From contig NZ_CP059491.1 of assembly GCF_014041935.1 (NCBI RefSeq), forward strand, positions 3,534,001-3,598,000: a stretch of DNA of 64,000 nucleotides. Direction: 5' to 3'. This DNA comes from Gordonia jinghuaiqii (GTDB lineage Bacteria; Actinomycetota; Actinomycetes; Mycobacteriales; Mycobacteriaceae). The notes under the pieces were generated by a model. It was not told the origin of the DNA and did no database searches. It saw only the letters and a list, made by a program, of their open reading frames with translations. This document shows positions 40,982 through 49,994 of this stretch, in pieces. Each line of letters begins with the position of its first letter. The first letter of the stretch is position 1. Both the position numbers and the translations under genes were made by a program.

Positions 40982-42142
40982 GTGAAGGCAGTCATCATCG
41001 GCGCGGGTATGGGCGGGGCGTCCGCGGCCATCGCACTCAAACAGCTGGGACTCGAGGTCGAGGTCTACGAGCAGGTCACCGAGAACAAACCCGTCGGTGC
41101 GGCGATCTCGGTGTGGTCCAACGGCGTCAGGTGCCTCAACCATCTCGGCCTGGAAGAGGAGACCGCCGCGCTCGGCGGCATCGTCGACTCGATGAGTTAC
41201 GTCGACGCCTTCACCGGAGAGACCATGTGTCGCTTCAGCATGCAGCCGCTCATCGACGAGGTCGGGCAACGGCCCTACCCCATCGCGCGCGCCGAACTGC
41301 AGCTGATGCTGATGAACGCCTTCGGTCACGACGACATCAACTTCGGCAAGAAGATGGTGGCCGTGCACGACGGCCCTGCCCAGGCGACCGTCGAGTTCGC
41401 CGACGGCACCAGCGCCAGTGGCGACATCGTGATCGGCGCCGACGGCGCGAAGTCGCTGACCCGCGACTACGTGCTCGGCAGCCCGGTGGAGCGGCGCTAT
41501 GCCGGTTACGTCAACTTCAACGGTCTCGTCCCGGTGGACGAGAGAATCGGTCCGGCCACCGAATGGACCACCTACGTGGGTGATTCACGACGGGTGTCGG
41601 TGATGCCGGTGGCCGGCAACCGTTTCTACTTCTTCTTCGACGTCCCCATGCCCGAAGGCGTCCCGTTCGAACGCGGCACCGCCCGCGAGGTGCTCGCCGA
41701 GGAGTTCGCCGCGTGGGCCCCCGGCGTGCACACCCTCATCGGCGCACTGGAGCCGGGCGCCACCAACCGCGTGGAGATTTACGACACCGATCCGTTCCAC
41801 ACCTGGGTGAGGGGTCGCGTGGCAGTCCTGGGCGACGCCGCGCACAACACCACGCCGGACATCGGCCAGGGCGGATGCTCGGCGATGGAAGACGCCGTCG
41901 CGTTGCAATTCGCCTTCCGCGACAATCCCGATGACCCGCACGCCGCGCTGGCCGCCTACGAGGCATCGCGCACCGAACGCGCCGCGGACCTCGTGCTCCG
42001 GGCCCGCAAGCGTTGCGACGTGACGCACGGCAAGGAGCCGGAGAAGACTGCCGCCTGGTACGAGGAACTGCGACATGAGGACGGCACCAACGTCATCCGC
42101 GGCATCGTCGGCAATATCGTGGGCGGGCCCCTGACCGCATAG
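40982..42142 (+). CDS. hpxO: FAD-dependent urate hydroxylase (HpxO-like)
   Basis: A 386-residue flavin hydroxylase close in sequence to Klebsiella HpxO, which converts urate to 5-hydroxyisourate. It begins MKAVIIGAGMGG (FAD GxGxxG), keeps PVGAAISVWSNGV, RRYAGYVNFNGL (with the conserved Arg pair), and GDAAHNTTPDIGQGGCSAMEDA, and ends like HpxO (AWYEELR). The GTG at 40982 matches the family N-terminus. The rest of a urate pathway (HIU hydrolase, OHCU decarboxylase) is not in the window. Regulation by the adjacent TetR is possible. Confidence 0.9.
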   Translation: MKAVIIGAGMGGASAAIALKQLGLEVEVYEQVTENKPVGAAISVWSNGVRCLNHLGLEEETAALGGIVDSMSYVDAFTGETMCRFSMQPLIDEVGQRPYPIARAELQLMLMNAFGHDDINFGKKMVAVHDGPAQATVEFADGTSASGDIVIGADGAKSLTRDYVLGSPVERRYAGYVNFNGLVPVDERIGPATEWTTYVGDSRRVSVMPVAGNRFYFFFDVPMPEGVPFERGTAREVLAEEFAAWAPGVHTLIGALEPGATNRVEIYDTDPFHTWVRGRVAVLGDAAHNTTPDIGQGGCSAMEDAVALQFAFRDNPDDPHAALAAYEASRTERAADLVLRARKRCDVTHGKEPEKTAAWYEELRHEDGTNVIRGIVGNIVGGPLTA

Positions 42143-42183
42143 GTTCGCTCACAGATCCCGACCCCGCGAGGTCCGGGGAGACG

Positions 42184-43659
42184 CTATTCGCCGTCGGGCG
42201 CGATGCCGGTCGTCTCGAGCCCGTCGTGGGCGACGAGAGCCGCTCCCCGCGACAGCGTGGGTCCGGGCGCGAGCAGCGACACCACCGACCAGGGAGCACG
42301 TGCGGGCGAGTCGCCGAGTCCGAGAACCCCACCGGTCTCGAAGTCCGGGACGCCGAAGCGCACACCCGAGTCGTTCACGTAGAACAGCGATTCGGTGCGG
42401 GTGCTGTCCGCCTCATTCCCGGTGACCTGGATGTACTCACCCGAACCCGGCGGCAGGAACACCTGGTCGAGGGCGGGCCCCGAGCCGTCGGCTGAGGTCA
42501 GCCGGACCGGGATGTCCTTGGAGCCCAACGGGAGTGACCGGCCGGCCAGCAACGACGTCTCGGCGCGCGGTTCACCGGCGCCGCGACTCCAGGTGCGGCA
42601 CAGTACCGGGTCGCCGGCGACGCCGAGCAACGCCGGTGTCTGCTCCGGGAAGTCGGAGATCGGTAGGTCCCGCACATTCTCCAGCGCGGCGAGTTGTCCC
42701 GGGGCAACCGTGGTGACCGGGGCGGCGCCGTTCGGGTCGGCCAGACGCATCATCTCAGCGGCCGGTGCGCTGATCTCCTGGACTCCGTTGCGCAGCACCA
42801 CATGGTAGGTGGTCGCGTCGTCGACCCCGACCGACCTGACCACGGTCCCGACGGCGGAACCGTCGACGGCGCCGGGCCGTCCGGCGCCCGGGATCGCGGG
42901 CACCGCGAGCGGGTCGACGAGCGGAAACGCGTTGAGCAGACCCGCGGTCATCCGTCGCGGGGTGGCGGCGTCGAGGCCCAGCGCGCGCAGGACGGGCGCA
43001 TCAGCGGTGTCGACGGCGGCGCGGACGGGACTCCAGGAGCCGTCCCGGAACAGCTGGTAGATCAGGAACGTCTCGCCACCGGCCGTCACGAGAACCGCGT
43101 CGGCGGGACGGGCGACACCGATCGCGTTCCCGAGTTCCGGGTCGTCGGCGATGACCGTCTGCACGATCGACTCCACCGGCGACGTCGAGGACACGGTCGA
43201 GGAATCGCACACCGTCCACGTCGAGGCGCCCGAGTGCGCGGAACCGGGCAGCGACGCCGGGGCTCCGGGAATCCCGAGCAGGGGTCCGCGCGGGTAGGGC
43301 TTGAGTTTGTTGTCCCCCAACGACGTCGGGGATGCGGAGCTGCCGGTGATCAGTCGGGCCGAGGCGAGATTGAGGACCGGGTGCAGCGTGTCCTCGATGA
43401 GGACGTGCGTGGCGCCGCTGTTCTTGCTGACCAGGATGGTGGCGTCACCGACCGAACCCTGCGGCCGGATCAGGCCCCAGATCCCGCAGCCGCCGAGCAG
43501 CAGCAGACCGAGAACGGTGCCGACGACGAGGGCTTGCAGCTGAGAACGCATCGGGTCGTGCAGCATCCGCACGTCCCGGCGCACGAGCGCGTGTTCGAGC
43601 CGCTTGATCAGGAAACGGTAACCGTTCACCTGAGCCTTGGTCGTCAGCTGACGTGCCAC
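42184..43659 (-). CDS. eccB: Type VII secretion protein EccB
   Basis: A 491-residue membrane protein of the ESX core. It has a conserved cytosolic start (LTTKAQVNGYRFLIKRLEHALVRRD), one transmembrane helix at about residues 42-64, and a large exported domain. GGGGGAG before the GTG at 43659 supports this start. No ESX effectors, EccC, EccD or mycosin are in the window. It is divergent from eccE across 203 bases. Confidence 0.93.
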   Translation of the reverse strand: MARQLTTKAQVNGYRFLIKRLEHALVRRDVRMLHDPMRSQLQALVVGTVLGLLLLGGCGIWGLIRPQGSVGDATILVSKNSGATHVLIEDTLHPVLNLASARLITGSSASPTSLGDNKLKPYPRGPLLGIPGAPASLPGSAHSGASTWTVCDSSTVSSTSPVESIVQTVIADDPELGNAIGVARPADAVLVTAGGETFLIYQLFRDGSWSPVRAAVDTADAPVLRALGLDAATPRRMTAGLLNAFPLVDPLAVPAIPGAGRPGAVDGSAVGTVVRSVGVDDATTYHVVLRNGVQEISAPAAEMMRLADPNGAAPVTTVAPGQLAALENVRDLPISDFPEQTPALLGVAGDPVLCRTWSRGAGEPRAETSLLAGRSLPLGSKDIPVRLTSADGSGPALDQVFLPPGSGEYIQVTGNEADSTRTESLFYVNDSGVRFGVPDFETGGVLGLGDSPARAPWSVVSLLAPGPTLSRGAALVAHDGLETTGIAPDGE

Positions 43660-43862
43660 GACTCCCCCTGTCCCGACCGAATCCCCCGAGCTCGACGCGA
43701 TCGCCGGGGACGGTTGTGATCTCCCACGGCATACCCCCTGCCGCGCGGTAGTAGCCTAACCGACAAACAGGGCCCTGACGTGTGGGGCGCCACCGGCTGT
43801 GGACGCGGTATCGGCGGGCGCGGTCGTGCACTGTCAGCACCGGTGATCGAGGGGGTCGAACC

Positions 43863-45599
43863 GTGGATCGGAACACGCGCGCGATGGGACTGCGCACGCT
43901 TGTGGTGATCGAGGTCATCCTGGCCGCCGGTCTCGTCATCTGGACGCTGTCGGGCAGTGTGTGGGGAAGCTCTGCGCTGGTGGCGGCGGTGATCGCCGCG
44001 GCCGGACTGGTGCGCGTCCGCGGGCGACAGTCCCTGTTCGGTCGGCTGGCCGGGCGACTGTCCTTCTCGTGGTCGCGGATCCGGCGCGACGCCGCCGACC
44101 TGTCGCCGGCCCCCTTCGACATCCCCCTCGCCACCCCGGGCGCGCACACCGCGGCACAGCGGTCGTCGGCGCCGACCACCATCGGTGCCCGCTGGGTCGG
44201 CGACACCCTGGTGACGGTCGTCCGGATCGATCCGGGTGGTCCCGCGGTCACCTACCTCACGCCGGGCAACAGCACTCTCGCCGACCCGGCCGGTCAGGTG
44301 GTGCCGCTCGACACCCTCGCCGCGTGCATCAACCCCTACGACATCCGGCTCAGCTCCATCGAGGTCATCAGTCACGGTGTGCGCGTATGGGGTTCGGGCG
44401 TCGCGCCGGCAACCTACGACCGCACTCTCGGACCTCTGTCGGCGACCGCCCAGAGGTCGGTGTTCGTCGTCCTGCGCCTGAACCCGCTCGACTGCGCCGA
44501 CGCCGTCGCCCGCCGCGGCGGCGGTGCTGCCGGTGCGCTGCGCACCGCGACCGTCACCACCCGCCGGGTGGCCAAACGTCTTGCGGAGAGCGGGTTGTCG
44601 ACCACGATCCTCTCCGCCGGACAGATCACCGCGATCGGCACGCAGCTGACCGAGGGCGCGAGCCTGGACTCGTTGACCGAAGAATGGGGGTCGGTGGGTG
44701 TCGCGGGCCTCCGGATGCGCAGTGCCGCCGTCGAACCCGACGCCCTCGGTGCCGTCCTGCGCGACATCTGGGTCAACCCGGCCGTCTCCACAACCGTCAC
44801 CGTCCGACTCCGCCACGTCCCCGCCGAACGCCGGCGCCGCGACGGCCGCTCGACTGTCGAGGTCTCCGGCGTCGTACGGTTCAACGAGTTCCCCGCGGCC
44901 CACCGGGCTCTCTCGTCGTGGCCGGCCGGCCTGAAACCCCTCGACGGATGCCAGTTCGACGCCCTCGCGGTCGGTCTCCCCATCGCCACACCCACGCGTC
45001 TCGACCGAAACCTCCCCGCGCTCACCGGCTCCGACGCCGATGAATTCCTGGCCTCGGTCCGGCTTCCGGCGGGCGGTTGCGGCCAGCTCATCGGCGCCGA
45101 CCACGCCGGCCGGGCAGTCGCGACCCGCCTGCTCGGGCCCGGGATCTCCACCGTGTCGGTCGCCGCGGGGATCCACGTCGTCGCGCAGATCGCATTGCGT
45201 GCGGTGGCCATCGGCGCGGCGGTCCGGGTACACACCGACCGACCGCACCGCTGGACCCCGGTGGTCGCCGCGATCGGCGACCCCGGCGCGTTGTCCCTCG
45301 CCGCCGACCGAACCCCCACCCGGCCCGGACCGGCGCTGGTCATCGTCGACGGCGTCGCGCCGCCCCCGCCCCAGGCCGACACCACCCGGCTGATCGTCGT
45401 GGCTCCCGGGCTCGGCGATCCCGACGGCGGGTCCACGGTCGCACTGCGGCAGAATCCACGTGCGCCGCAGGACATCTCGCTGGATGCGGGCGGTCAGACG
45501 ATCCTGGTCACCATGGTCGCGACCCCGGACGAGTGGAACCTGATCGGCGGCTACCCCGAGCCGACCGCCAACGCCCCGACGGTCACCATCCGGCGCTGA
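43863..45599 (+). CDS. eccE: Type VII secretion protein EccE
   Basis: A 578-residue EccE. Two N-terminal transmembrane helices (about residues 10-28 and 35-53) are followed by the EccE cytosolic domain (SSIEVISHGVRVWGSG and later CGQLIGADHAGRAVATRL). GAGGGGG before the GTG at 43863 defines the start. ESX-4 of M. tuberculosis lacks eccE, but some relatives have one; here only eccB accompanies it. It ends three bases before the manA stop on the other strand. Confidence 0.88.
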   Translation: MDRNTRAMGLRTLVVIEVILAAGLVIWTLSGSVWGSSALVAAVIAAAGLVRVRGRQSLFGRLAGRLSFSWSRIRRDAADLSPAPFDIPLATPGAHTAAQRSSAPTTIGARWVGDTLVTVVRIDPGGPAVTYLTPGNSTLADPAGQVVPLDTLAACINPYDIRLSSIEVISHGVRVWGSGVAPATYDRTLGPLSATAQRSVFVVLRLNPLDCADAVARRGGGAAGALRTATVTTRRVAKRLAESGLSTTILSAGQITAIGTQLTEGASLDSLTEEWGSVGVAGLRMRSAAVEPDALGAVLRDIWVNPAVSTTVTVRLRHVPAERRRRDGRSTVEVSGVVRFNEFPAAHRALSSWPAGLKPLDGCQFDALAVGLPIATPTRLDRNLPALTGSDADEFLASVRLPAGGCGQLIGADHAGRAVATRLLGPGISTVSVAAGIHVVAQIALRAVAIGAAVRVHTDRPHRWTPVVAAIGDPGALSLAADRTPTRPGPALVIVDGVAPPPPQADTTRLIVVAPGLGDPDGGSTVALRQNPRAPQDISLDAGGQTILVTMVATPDEWNLIGGYPEPTANAPTVTIRR

Positions 45600-45602
45600 C
45601 GG

Positions 45603-46889
45603 TCACTCCACGGCACTGGCCACGGGCGACGAGTGCCCCGGCCGCGCGGTCACCGAGACCGGAACCAGCGCACGGTAGAACACCGCGCGAGCCGACGCCG
45701 CGTGAACGGTGACGTCCGGGTCGTCGTGGGTGATCCACAACGCCCGACCCGCGGGCACGGTCAACGGCGCGCCGCCGGCGGGCCGAACCTCCACGGCACC
45801 GCTCAGGACGGCCAGGATCTGCGGCCCCGGCATGTCGAAACTGATCGACGAGGCGTGATGGAGCCCGGTGCCGTCCAATTCGACTCGCGACAGCCTGAAT
45901 TCGGGGGCCGGGGTGAGATAGATCCGTTCGGCACCGATCGTCCGCACCGGCGGCGAGAGCGCCGCGGCATCGACCGGGGTGAAGTCGAGGACACGCAACA
46001 GTTCGGGTACGTCGATGTGCTTGGGCGTCAGCCCACCGCGTAACACGTTGTCGGAGTTGGCCATGATCTCCACACCCGTGCCGCGTAGGTACGCGTGTAG
46101 GTTGCCCGCGGCCAGATAGAGAGACTGTCCCGGCTCCAGGTGGATGTTGTTGAGCAACAGCGACGCGAGCACTCCCGGGTCGTTCGGATAGTCCTCACCG
46201 AGCTCGCACACCGTGCGCAACTCCGCGGTGAACTCGGTCTCGCCGGTGCTCAGCGCAGCGACCGCACCGTTGAGCACGGCGGGCACGAGCTGCCTGATCA
46301 ACGACTCCGGCAGCGTGAGCCAGGTGGTGAACAGCGCCCGCAGGCCCTCCGAATCCGGTTGTCCGGCGAGCATTCCCAGGTACGGATCGAGCTCACTCAC
46401 CTGCAATTCCCGGAGAAGACGAATGGTCACCTCGGGTGTACGGAAACCGGCCAGCGCGTTGAACGGGGTGATCGCGACGATCAACTCGGGCTTGTGCCAC
46501 GGGTCGCGGTAATTGCGGTCGCGGGCGTCGATGGCCAGGCCGCGGGCGTTCTCGCGTTCGAACCCCGCGCGTGCCTGCTCGGAGGACGGATGTGCCTGCA
46601 GCGACAGTGGTTCCTCGGCGGCGAGGACCTTGAGCAGGAACGGGAGTCGGTTGCCGAAGGCGGCCGTACTCTCCGCACCGAGAGCCCCGAGGGGGTCTGC
46701 GTCGATCACGTCGACGAGGTCCTGCTCGACGCCGTTGACGTCGATGCAGCGCGCCGAACCCGCCGGATGCGAACCGAACCACAGTTCCGCCTCGGGGTGC
46801 GCCGAGGGCACCGGCCTGCCCTGCATCGACGCGATCGCCGTCCGGGAACCCCACGCATAGGGGCGCACCACACCGTCGATGATTCTCAT
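45603..46889 (-). CDS. manA: Mannose-6-phosphate isomerase, class I
   Basis: A 428-residue cupin isomerase interconverting fructose-6-P and mannose-6-P for GDP-mannose, needed for PIM, LAM and mannan. Zinc-ligand motifs are LQAHPS, KPELIVAITPFNALAGFR and LHAYLRGTGVEIMANSDNVLRGG. The ATG at 46889 overlaps the stop of the upstream gene as ATGA. It corresponds to Rv3255c. Confidence 0.95.
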   Translation of the reverse strand: MRIIDGVVRPYAWGSRTAIASMQGRPVPSAHPEAELWFGSHPAGSARCIDVNGVEQDLVDVIDADPLGALGAESTAAFGNRLPFLLKVLAAEEPLSLQAHPSSEQARAGFERENARGLAIDARDRNYRDPWHKPELIVAITPFNALAGFRTPEVTIRLLRELQVSELDPYLGMLAGQPDSEGLRALFTTWLTLPESLIRQLVPAVLNGAVAALSTGETEFTAELRTVCELGEDYPNDPGVLASLLLNNIHLEPGQSLYLAAGNLHAYLRGTGVEIMANSDNVLRGGLTPKHIDVPELLRVLDFTPVDAAALSPPVRTIGAERIYLTPAPEFRLSRVELDGTGLHHASSISFDMPGPQILAVLSGAVEVRPAGGAPLTVPAGRALWITHDDPDVTVHAASARAVFYRALVPVSVTARPGHSSPVASAVE

Positions 46890-48043
46890 TGCATCGTGTT
46901 CCCAACCAGACGGAGGTACACCGCCGCCATCTCGACCCGTAGTGCCACGATCAGGAAATCCCGGACATCCCCCGGGCCGTCGGCCACCGGATCATCGCCG
47001 GGCGCCGGGCGCAGGTCGTCCCACTGCGCGACGCCGGCACCGGCATCTGCCGGCGCACCCTCCGCGCGATCGGCGCCGACCACCAGGTCCACGTCGCCCA
47101 GGCCGGCGACCCGCTGCCTGGTGTACCACTCGCGGCGGGCGGTCGAGACCACCAGCACACGGGGCGTCTGCGCCGGGGGTGGGCCGTCGATGTCGGGGTC
47201 GTAGAAGATCGAGTCCGCGGCAGGCGCCCCGCCGGACCTCGCCTCGAGCAGGCGCGACATCCGTGAGACATCGGCGAGTTCGGCTGCGGCACCGACGACT
47301 CCGGCCAGACCCACCAGGCTGGTGACGGCATGTCGCGCCACGACGGCTCCCGCCGGACTGTCCGCGCTCCACACCGAGGGGCGGTCCTGGATGCGCAGGG
47401 CCAGCGACTTCGCCCGGTTGCGGAAGGTCTCGCGACCGGGGTGGTCGGCGGATGCCTCCTCGTCGAGGGCGTCGGCCAGTTCGTCGAGCACGGGCGCCGT
47501 ACCGGTGAAGCGAACCTGCGACAGCGCCCCGAACACCGCCAGGAGTGCGGCCACGAAGCCCACGAACCGGAACCGGGGTTCGATGTCGAAACGCGGCGAA
47601 AGATCTATTCCGTTGCCGCCCAACGCATCCCGAAGCGGGCCCGCGACCGGGGCGACCACGACGACCTCGGCCCGCCTGCGATGAGCACGCGCCGCCGCAT
47701 CGGCCAGGGACATGTCGCCGGCATCGTCGCCCGCGACGACCACCACGTCGAGCGGTCCGACCCAGCCGGGCAACACCGGACCGCTCACCACGGGTACGTC
47801 CACACGCGAGGCGAGAGTCGCGACCGCGAGTTCCGCGGCCCGATGCGACACACCGCTGGCGCCGTGGACCACGACGACGCTGCGGGGCCGGAGATCGGCC
47901 AGGGGCGCGAGGACACCCTCACGAGCCGCTTCGGCGACTGCGCGGACCTGCGCGCCCGCGAGGGCGACAGCTCTCAGCAACCCGTCGAGATCCGCGGAGA
48001 TCAGCTCCTCGGCATCATCGAGGTCAGGGGAACCGGTACGCAT
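46886..48043 (-). CDS. SIS-like phospho-sugar isomerase-related protein (TobH type, Rv3256c-like)
   Basis: A 385-residue protein related to the bifunctional phosphoglucose/phosphomannose isomerase fold (sugar isomerase domains in tandem). It shows VVVVHGASGVSHRAAELA and repeated DVVVVAGDDAGD-type strands. The catalytic residues of active isomerases cannot be confirmed by eye, so the activity is unknown. The ATG at 48043 is preferred over an upstream frame. It is coupled to manA by a four-base overlap. Confidence 0.75.
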   Translation of the reverse strand: MRTGSPDLDDAEELISADLDGLLRAVALAGAQVRAVAEAAREGVLAPLADLRPRSVVVVHGASGVSHRAAELAVATLASRVDVPVVSGPVLPGWVGPLDVVVVAGDDAGDMSLADAAARAHRRRAEVVVVAPVAGPLRDALGGNGIDLSPRFDIEPRFRFVGFVAALLAVFGALSQVRFTGTAPVLDELADALDEEASADHPGRETFRNRAKSLALRIQDRPSVWSADSPAGAVVARHAVTSLVGLAGVVGAAAELADVSRMSRLLEARSGGAPAADSIFYDPDIDGPPPAQTPRVLVVSTARREWYTRQRVAGLGDVDLVVGADRAEGAPADAGAGVAQWDDLRPAPGDDPVADGPGDVRDFLIVALRVEMAAVYLRLVGNTMQ

Positions 48044-48192
48044 GTGACCAGGGTAGCCAGCCCGCGGTGTCGGCGCCCACGTACGCGGCACAGACGTCGC
48101 GACGGACCCCCGGCGATCGGTCGGGCCGGTACTCGTCTCGCGGCCCCCGACAGCGACAACAGGTTCCACGCCCCCCGCGTGGTGGTGTCCGG

Positions 48193-48723
48193 TCAGTCGA
48201 CCGGATCCGGTAGAACCCGAAGATGTCCGCGACGACCGGGACGGGGTCGCGTCTGATGGCGTGGCGCACCCGCGCCGCCCGCGGACTGCGGGTCGACGGG
48301 ACCTGCCCGGTGCCGACCGGAACGACGATCCTCGACGGCGGCGTCCACCCCGGCATCGGCCAGACGGGAGTCACCCAGACGGGGCCCGTCGAAGGCGTCG
48401 AGCGAATCGACCGGGCCGCGGTCCACGAAACGGGGACGACCACCGCCCGCCACGGCACCGGCCTCACGGACAGCCTCGGCGAGCGCCGTCAGTTCCTGAT
48501 CCTCCGCGGGCGGCGCCGAGAAGCCCCGCTCGCTGCGCAGCATCTCCCAGCCGCGCGGGACGGTGATCCGGCGGGCATGGTCATCGCACAGATCCCAGGA
48601 GTGCGGCTCCACCGACGTCGCGAGCGGGCCGATGACCGCGGTCGACTCGGAATAGACGAAGGTCAGGGTAGCCACCGCGGATCGGGCGCAGCCGGGTCGG
48701 CAGCACAGACGGGGAAGCTTCAC
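48193..48723 (-). CDS. DUF3499 family protein (Rv3258c-like)
   Basis: A 176-residue protein of unknown function. The N-terminus carries a probable metal knot (CCRPGCARSAVATLT, later HSWDLCDDHA) with the sequence VYSESTAVIGPLAT, and the C-terminus ends in the family signature GRRGHLRVLPDP. Positions 48044-48192 between this gene and the previous one lack the phosphomannomutase gene that sits there in M. tuberculosis (Rv3257c). GTG start at 48723. Confidence 0.88.
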   Translation of the reverse strand: MKLPRLCCRPGCARSAVATLTFVYSESTAVIGPLATSVEPHSWDLCDDHARRITVPRGWEMLRSERGFSAPPAEDQELTALAEAVREAGAVAGGGRPRFVDRGPVDSLDAFDGPRLGDSRLADAGVDAAVEDRRSGRHRAGPVDPQSAGGAGAPRHQTRPRPGRRGHLRVLPDPVD

Positions 48724-48827
48724 GTGACGAGATTAGCCCTCGCCGCCTACAACCACTGCGGCGACACGCTCAGAACGAGGCGCCACCGGGCGAGACACCG
48801 GCCACCCCGACCTCCTAGACTCGCGCC

Positions 48828-49349
48828 ATGCGCATCGACCCGAAGCCGGCTCCTCGTGGCTCCTCCGGAACCCCGGGGCCCCGACGCGGCCGTCGGCGTC
48901 CGGGGCGTCATCGCGACCGGCGCGGTCGCGGGCTGCGGTCGCCGCTCCTGCCCCAGGGAGTACCCGCCTACAACAGCCGGTCCGACGAGTTCGACGCCGT
49001 CGCGCTCGAGGCCTTCGCCGAGATCGACGCGCAGTGGCACGATCAGATCGCGGGCCTGGACATCGCCGTCGACGAGATCCCACGACTGCTCCCCCGCGAT
49101 CCCGAGACCGTCGAGTGGCCCGATGAGGTGACCGCCGACGGTGCGGTGCCGCTGGCCCGCCTCATCCCGGCGGGCATGGATGTGAACGGCGTGCCGACGC
49201 GGGCGCAGATCATCCTGTTCCGCCGGCCGCTGGAGTCGCGCGCCAAGAAGGGCAGCGAACTCCTGGATCTGATCCACGAGGTTCTGGTGCAGCAGGTTGC
49301 CACGCATCTGGGAGTCGACGAAGACACCATCGACCGCGGACCAGAGTGA
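48828..49349 (+). CDS. Metallopeptidase family protein (Rv3259-like, DUF1025)
   Basis: A 173-residue zincin-like protein. The motif region near residue 150 is DLIHEVLVQQVATHLG, where HEVLV is followed by a later His, a variant of the HExxH-type site. The N-terminus is a basic run (RRGRRRPGRHRDRRGR) that may be cleaved or bind nucleic acid. Peptidase activity is a family guess. It is divergent from DUF3499 and faces a 17-bp repeat array at its 3' end. Confidence 0.8.
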   Translation: MRIDPKPAPRGSSGTPGPRRGRRRPGRHRDRRGRGLRSPLLPQGVPAYNSRSDEFDAVALEAFAEIDAQWHDQIAGLDIAVDEIPRLLPRDPETVEWPDEVTADGAVPLARLIPAGMDVNGVPTRAQIILFRRPLESRAKKGSELLDLIHEVLVQQVATHLGVDEDTIDRGPE

Positions 49350-49400
49350 TCCGCGGTCGATAACCGATGTCTGTCGTGTCGCCCGCAGGAGTGGACGACG

Positions 49401-49484
49401 CCGGGCCCAGAACCTCGCCGGGCCCAGAACCTCGCCGGGCCCAGAACCTCGCCGGGCCCAGAACCTCGCCAGGCTCAGAACATC
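49401..49484. repeat. 17-bp tandem array at convergent 3' ends
   Basis: CCGGGCCCAGAACCTCG is repeated from 49401, 49418, 49435 and 49452, with a diverged fifth copy to 49484. The array sits between the metallopeptidase-like gene and whiB2, both of which end toward it. Confidence 0.88.
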
Positions 49485-49529
49485 AGTGCAGTGGCGATGG
49501 TGTTGTGATCGTGAGTCGTCGTCGGACGC

Positions 49530-49994
49530 TCAGATGATGCCGCGCTTGAGCCGACGGCGCTCGCGCTCGGACAGTCCGCCCCAGATACCGAAGCGTTCGT
49601 CGTTCTGGAGGGCGTACTCGAGGCATTCGGGCTTGACCTCGCAGCCCTGGCAGATCCTCTTGGCCTCCCGGGTCGATCCGCCCTTCTCGGGGAAGAACGC
49701 CTCGGGATCGGTCTGCGCACAGAGGGCGCGGTCCTGCCACTGTTCCTCGACTGCGTCGAACAGGGCGTCGAAGTCGTTGGGCACCAACGAGAGATGCCGC
49801 GCAGCGCTCGGCTCGTGGCTGTCCATGGTCGGGTCGCCGAGGATGCCTGCGTCGGGATCGACCCCGATGACGGCCGCCTGAGCGGTGCCACCGATCATCG
49901 AATCATCAACGGGGCCAAGGGTGTTGAACTCGGCAACGAATTGTGGGCGGTTATGTGCTTCAAGCGGATTGCCGATCGGGTTGTCCAAAGCCAT
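49530..49994 (-). CDS. whiB2: WhiB2 / WhmD transcriptional regulator
   Basis: A 154-residue Wbl protein. The [4Fe-4S] cysteines are Cys92, Cys115, Cys118 and Cys124 (CQGCEVKPEC), followed by the GIWGG turn (136-140) and the basic C-terminus ERERRRLKRG. AGGAGG upstream of the ATG at 49994 supports the long N-terminus; the mycobacterial form is shorter. WhmD is essential for septation in M. smegmatis, so a role in cell division is expected. Confidence 0.95.
   Translation of the reverse strand: MALDNPIGNPLEAHNRPQFVAEFNTLGPVDDSMIGGTAQAAVIGVDPDAGILGDPTMDSHEPSAARHLSLVPNDFDALFDAVEEQWQDRALCAQTDPEAFFPEKGGSTREAKRICQGCEVKPECLEYALQNDERFGIWGGLSERERRRLKRGII

Noticed and set aside
48193..48330. Frameshift in the DUF3499 gene
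   Set aside because: The C-terminal part looked unlike a protein at first, but the frame ends in the family signature RRGHLRVLPDP, so it is intact.
49401..49484. CRISPR array
   Set aside because: Units are directly adjacent with no unique spacers and there are no cas genes.
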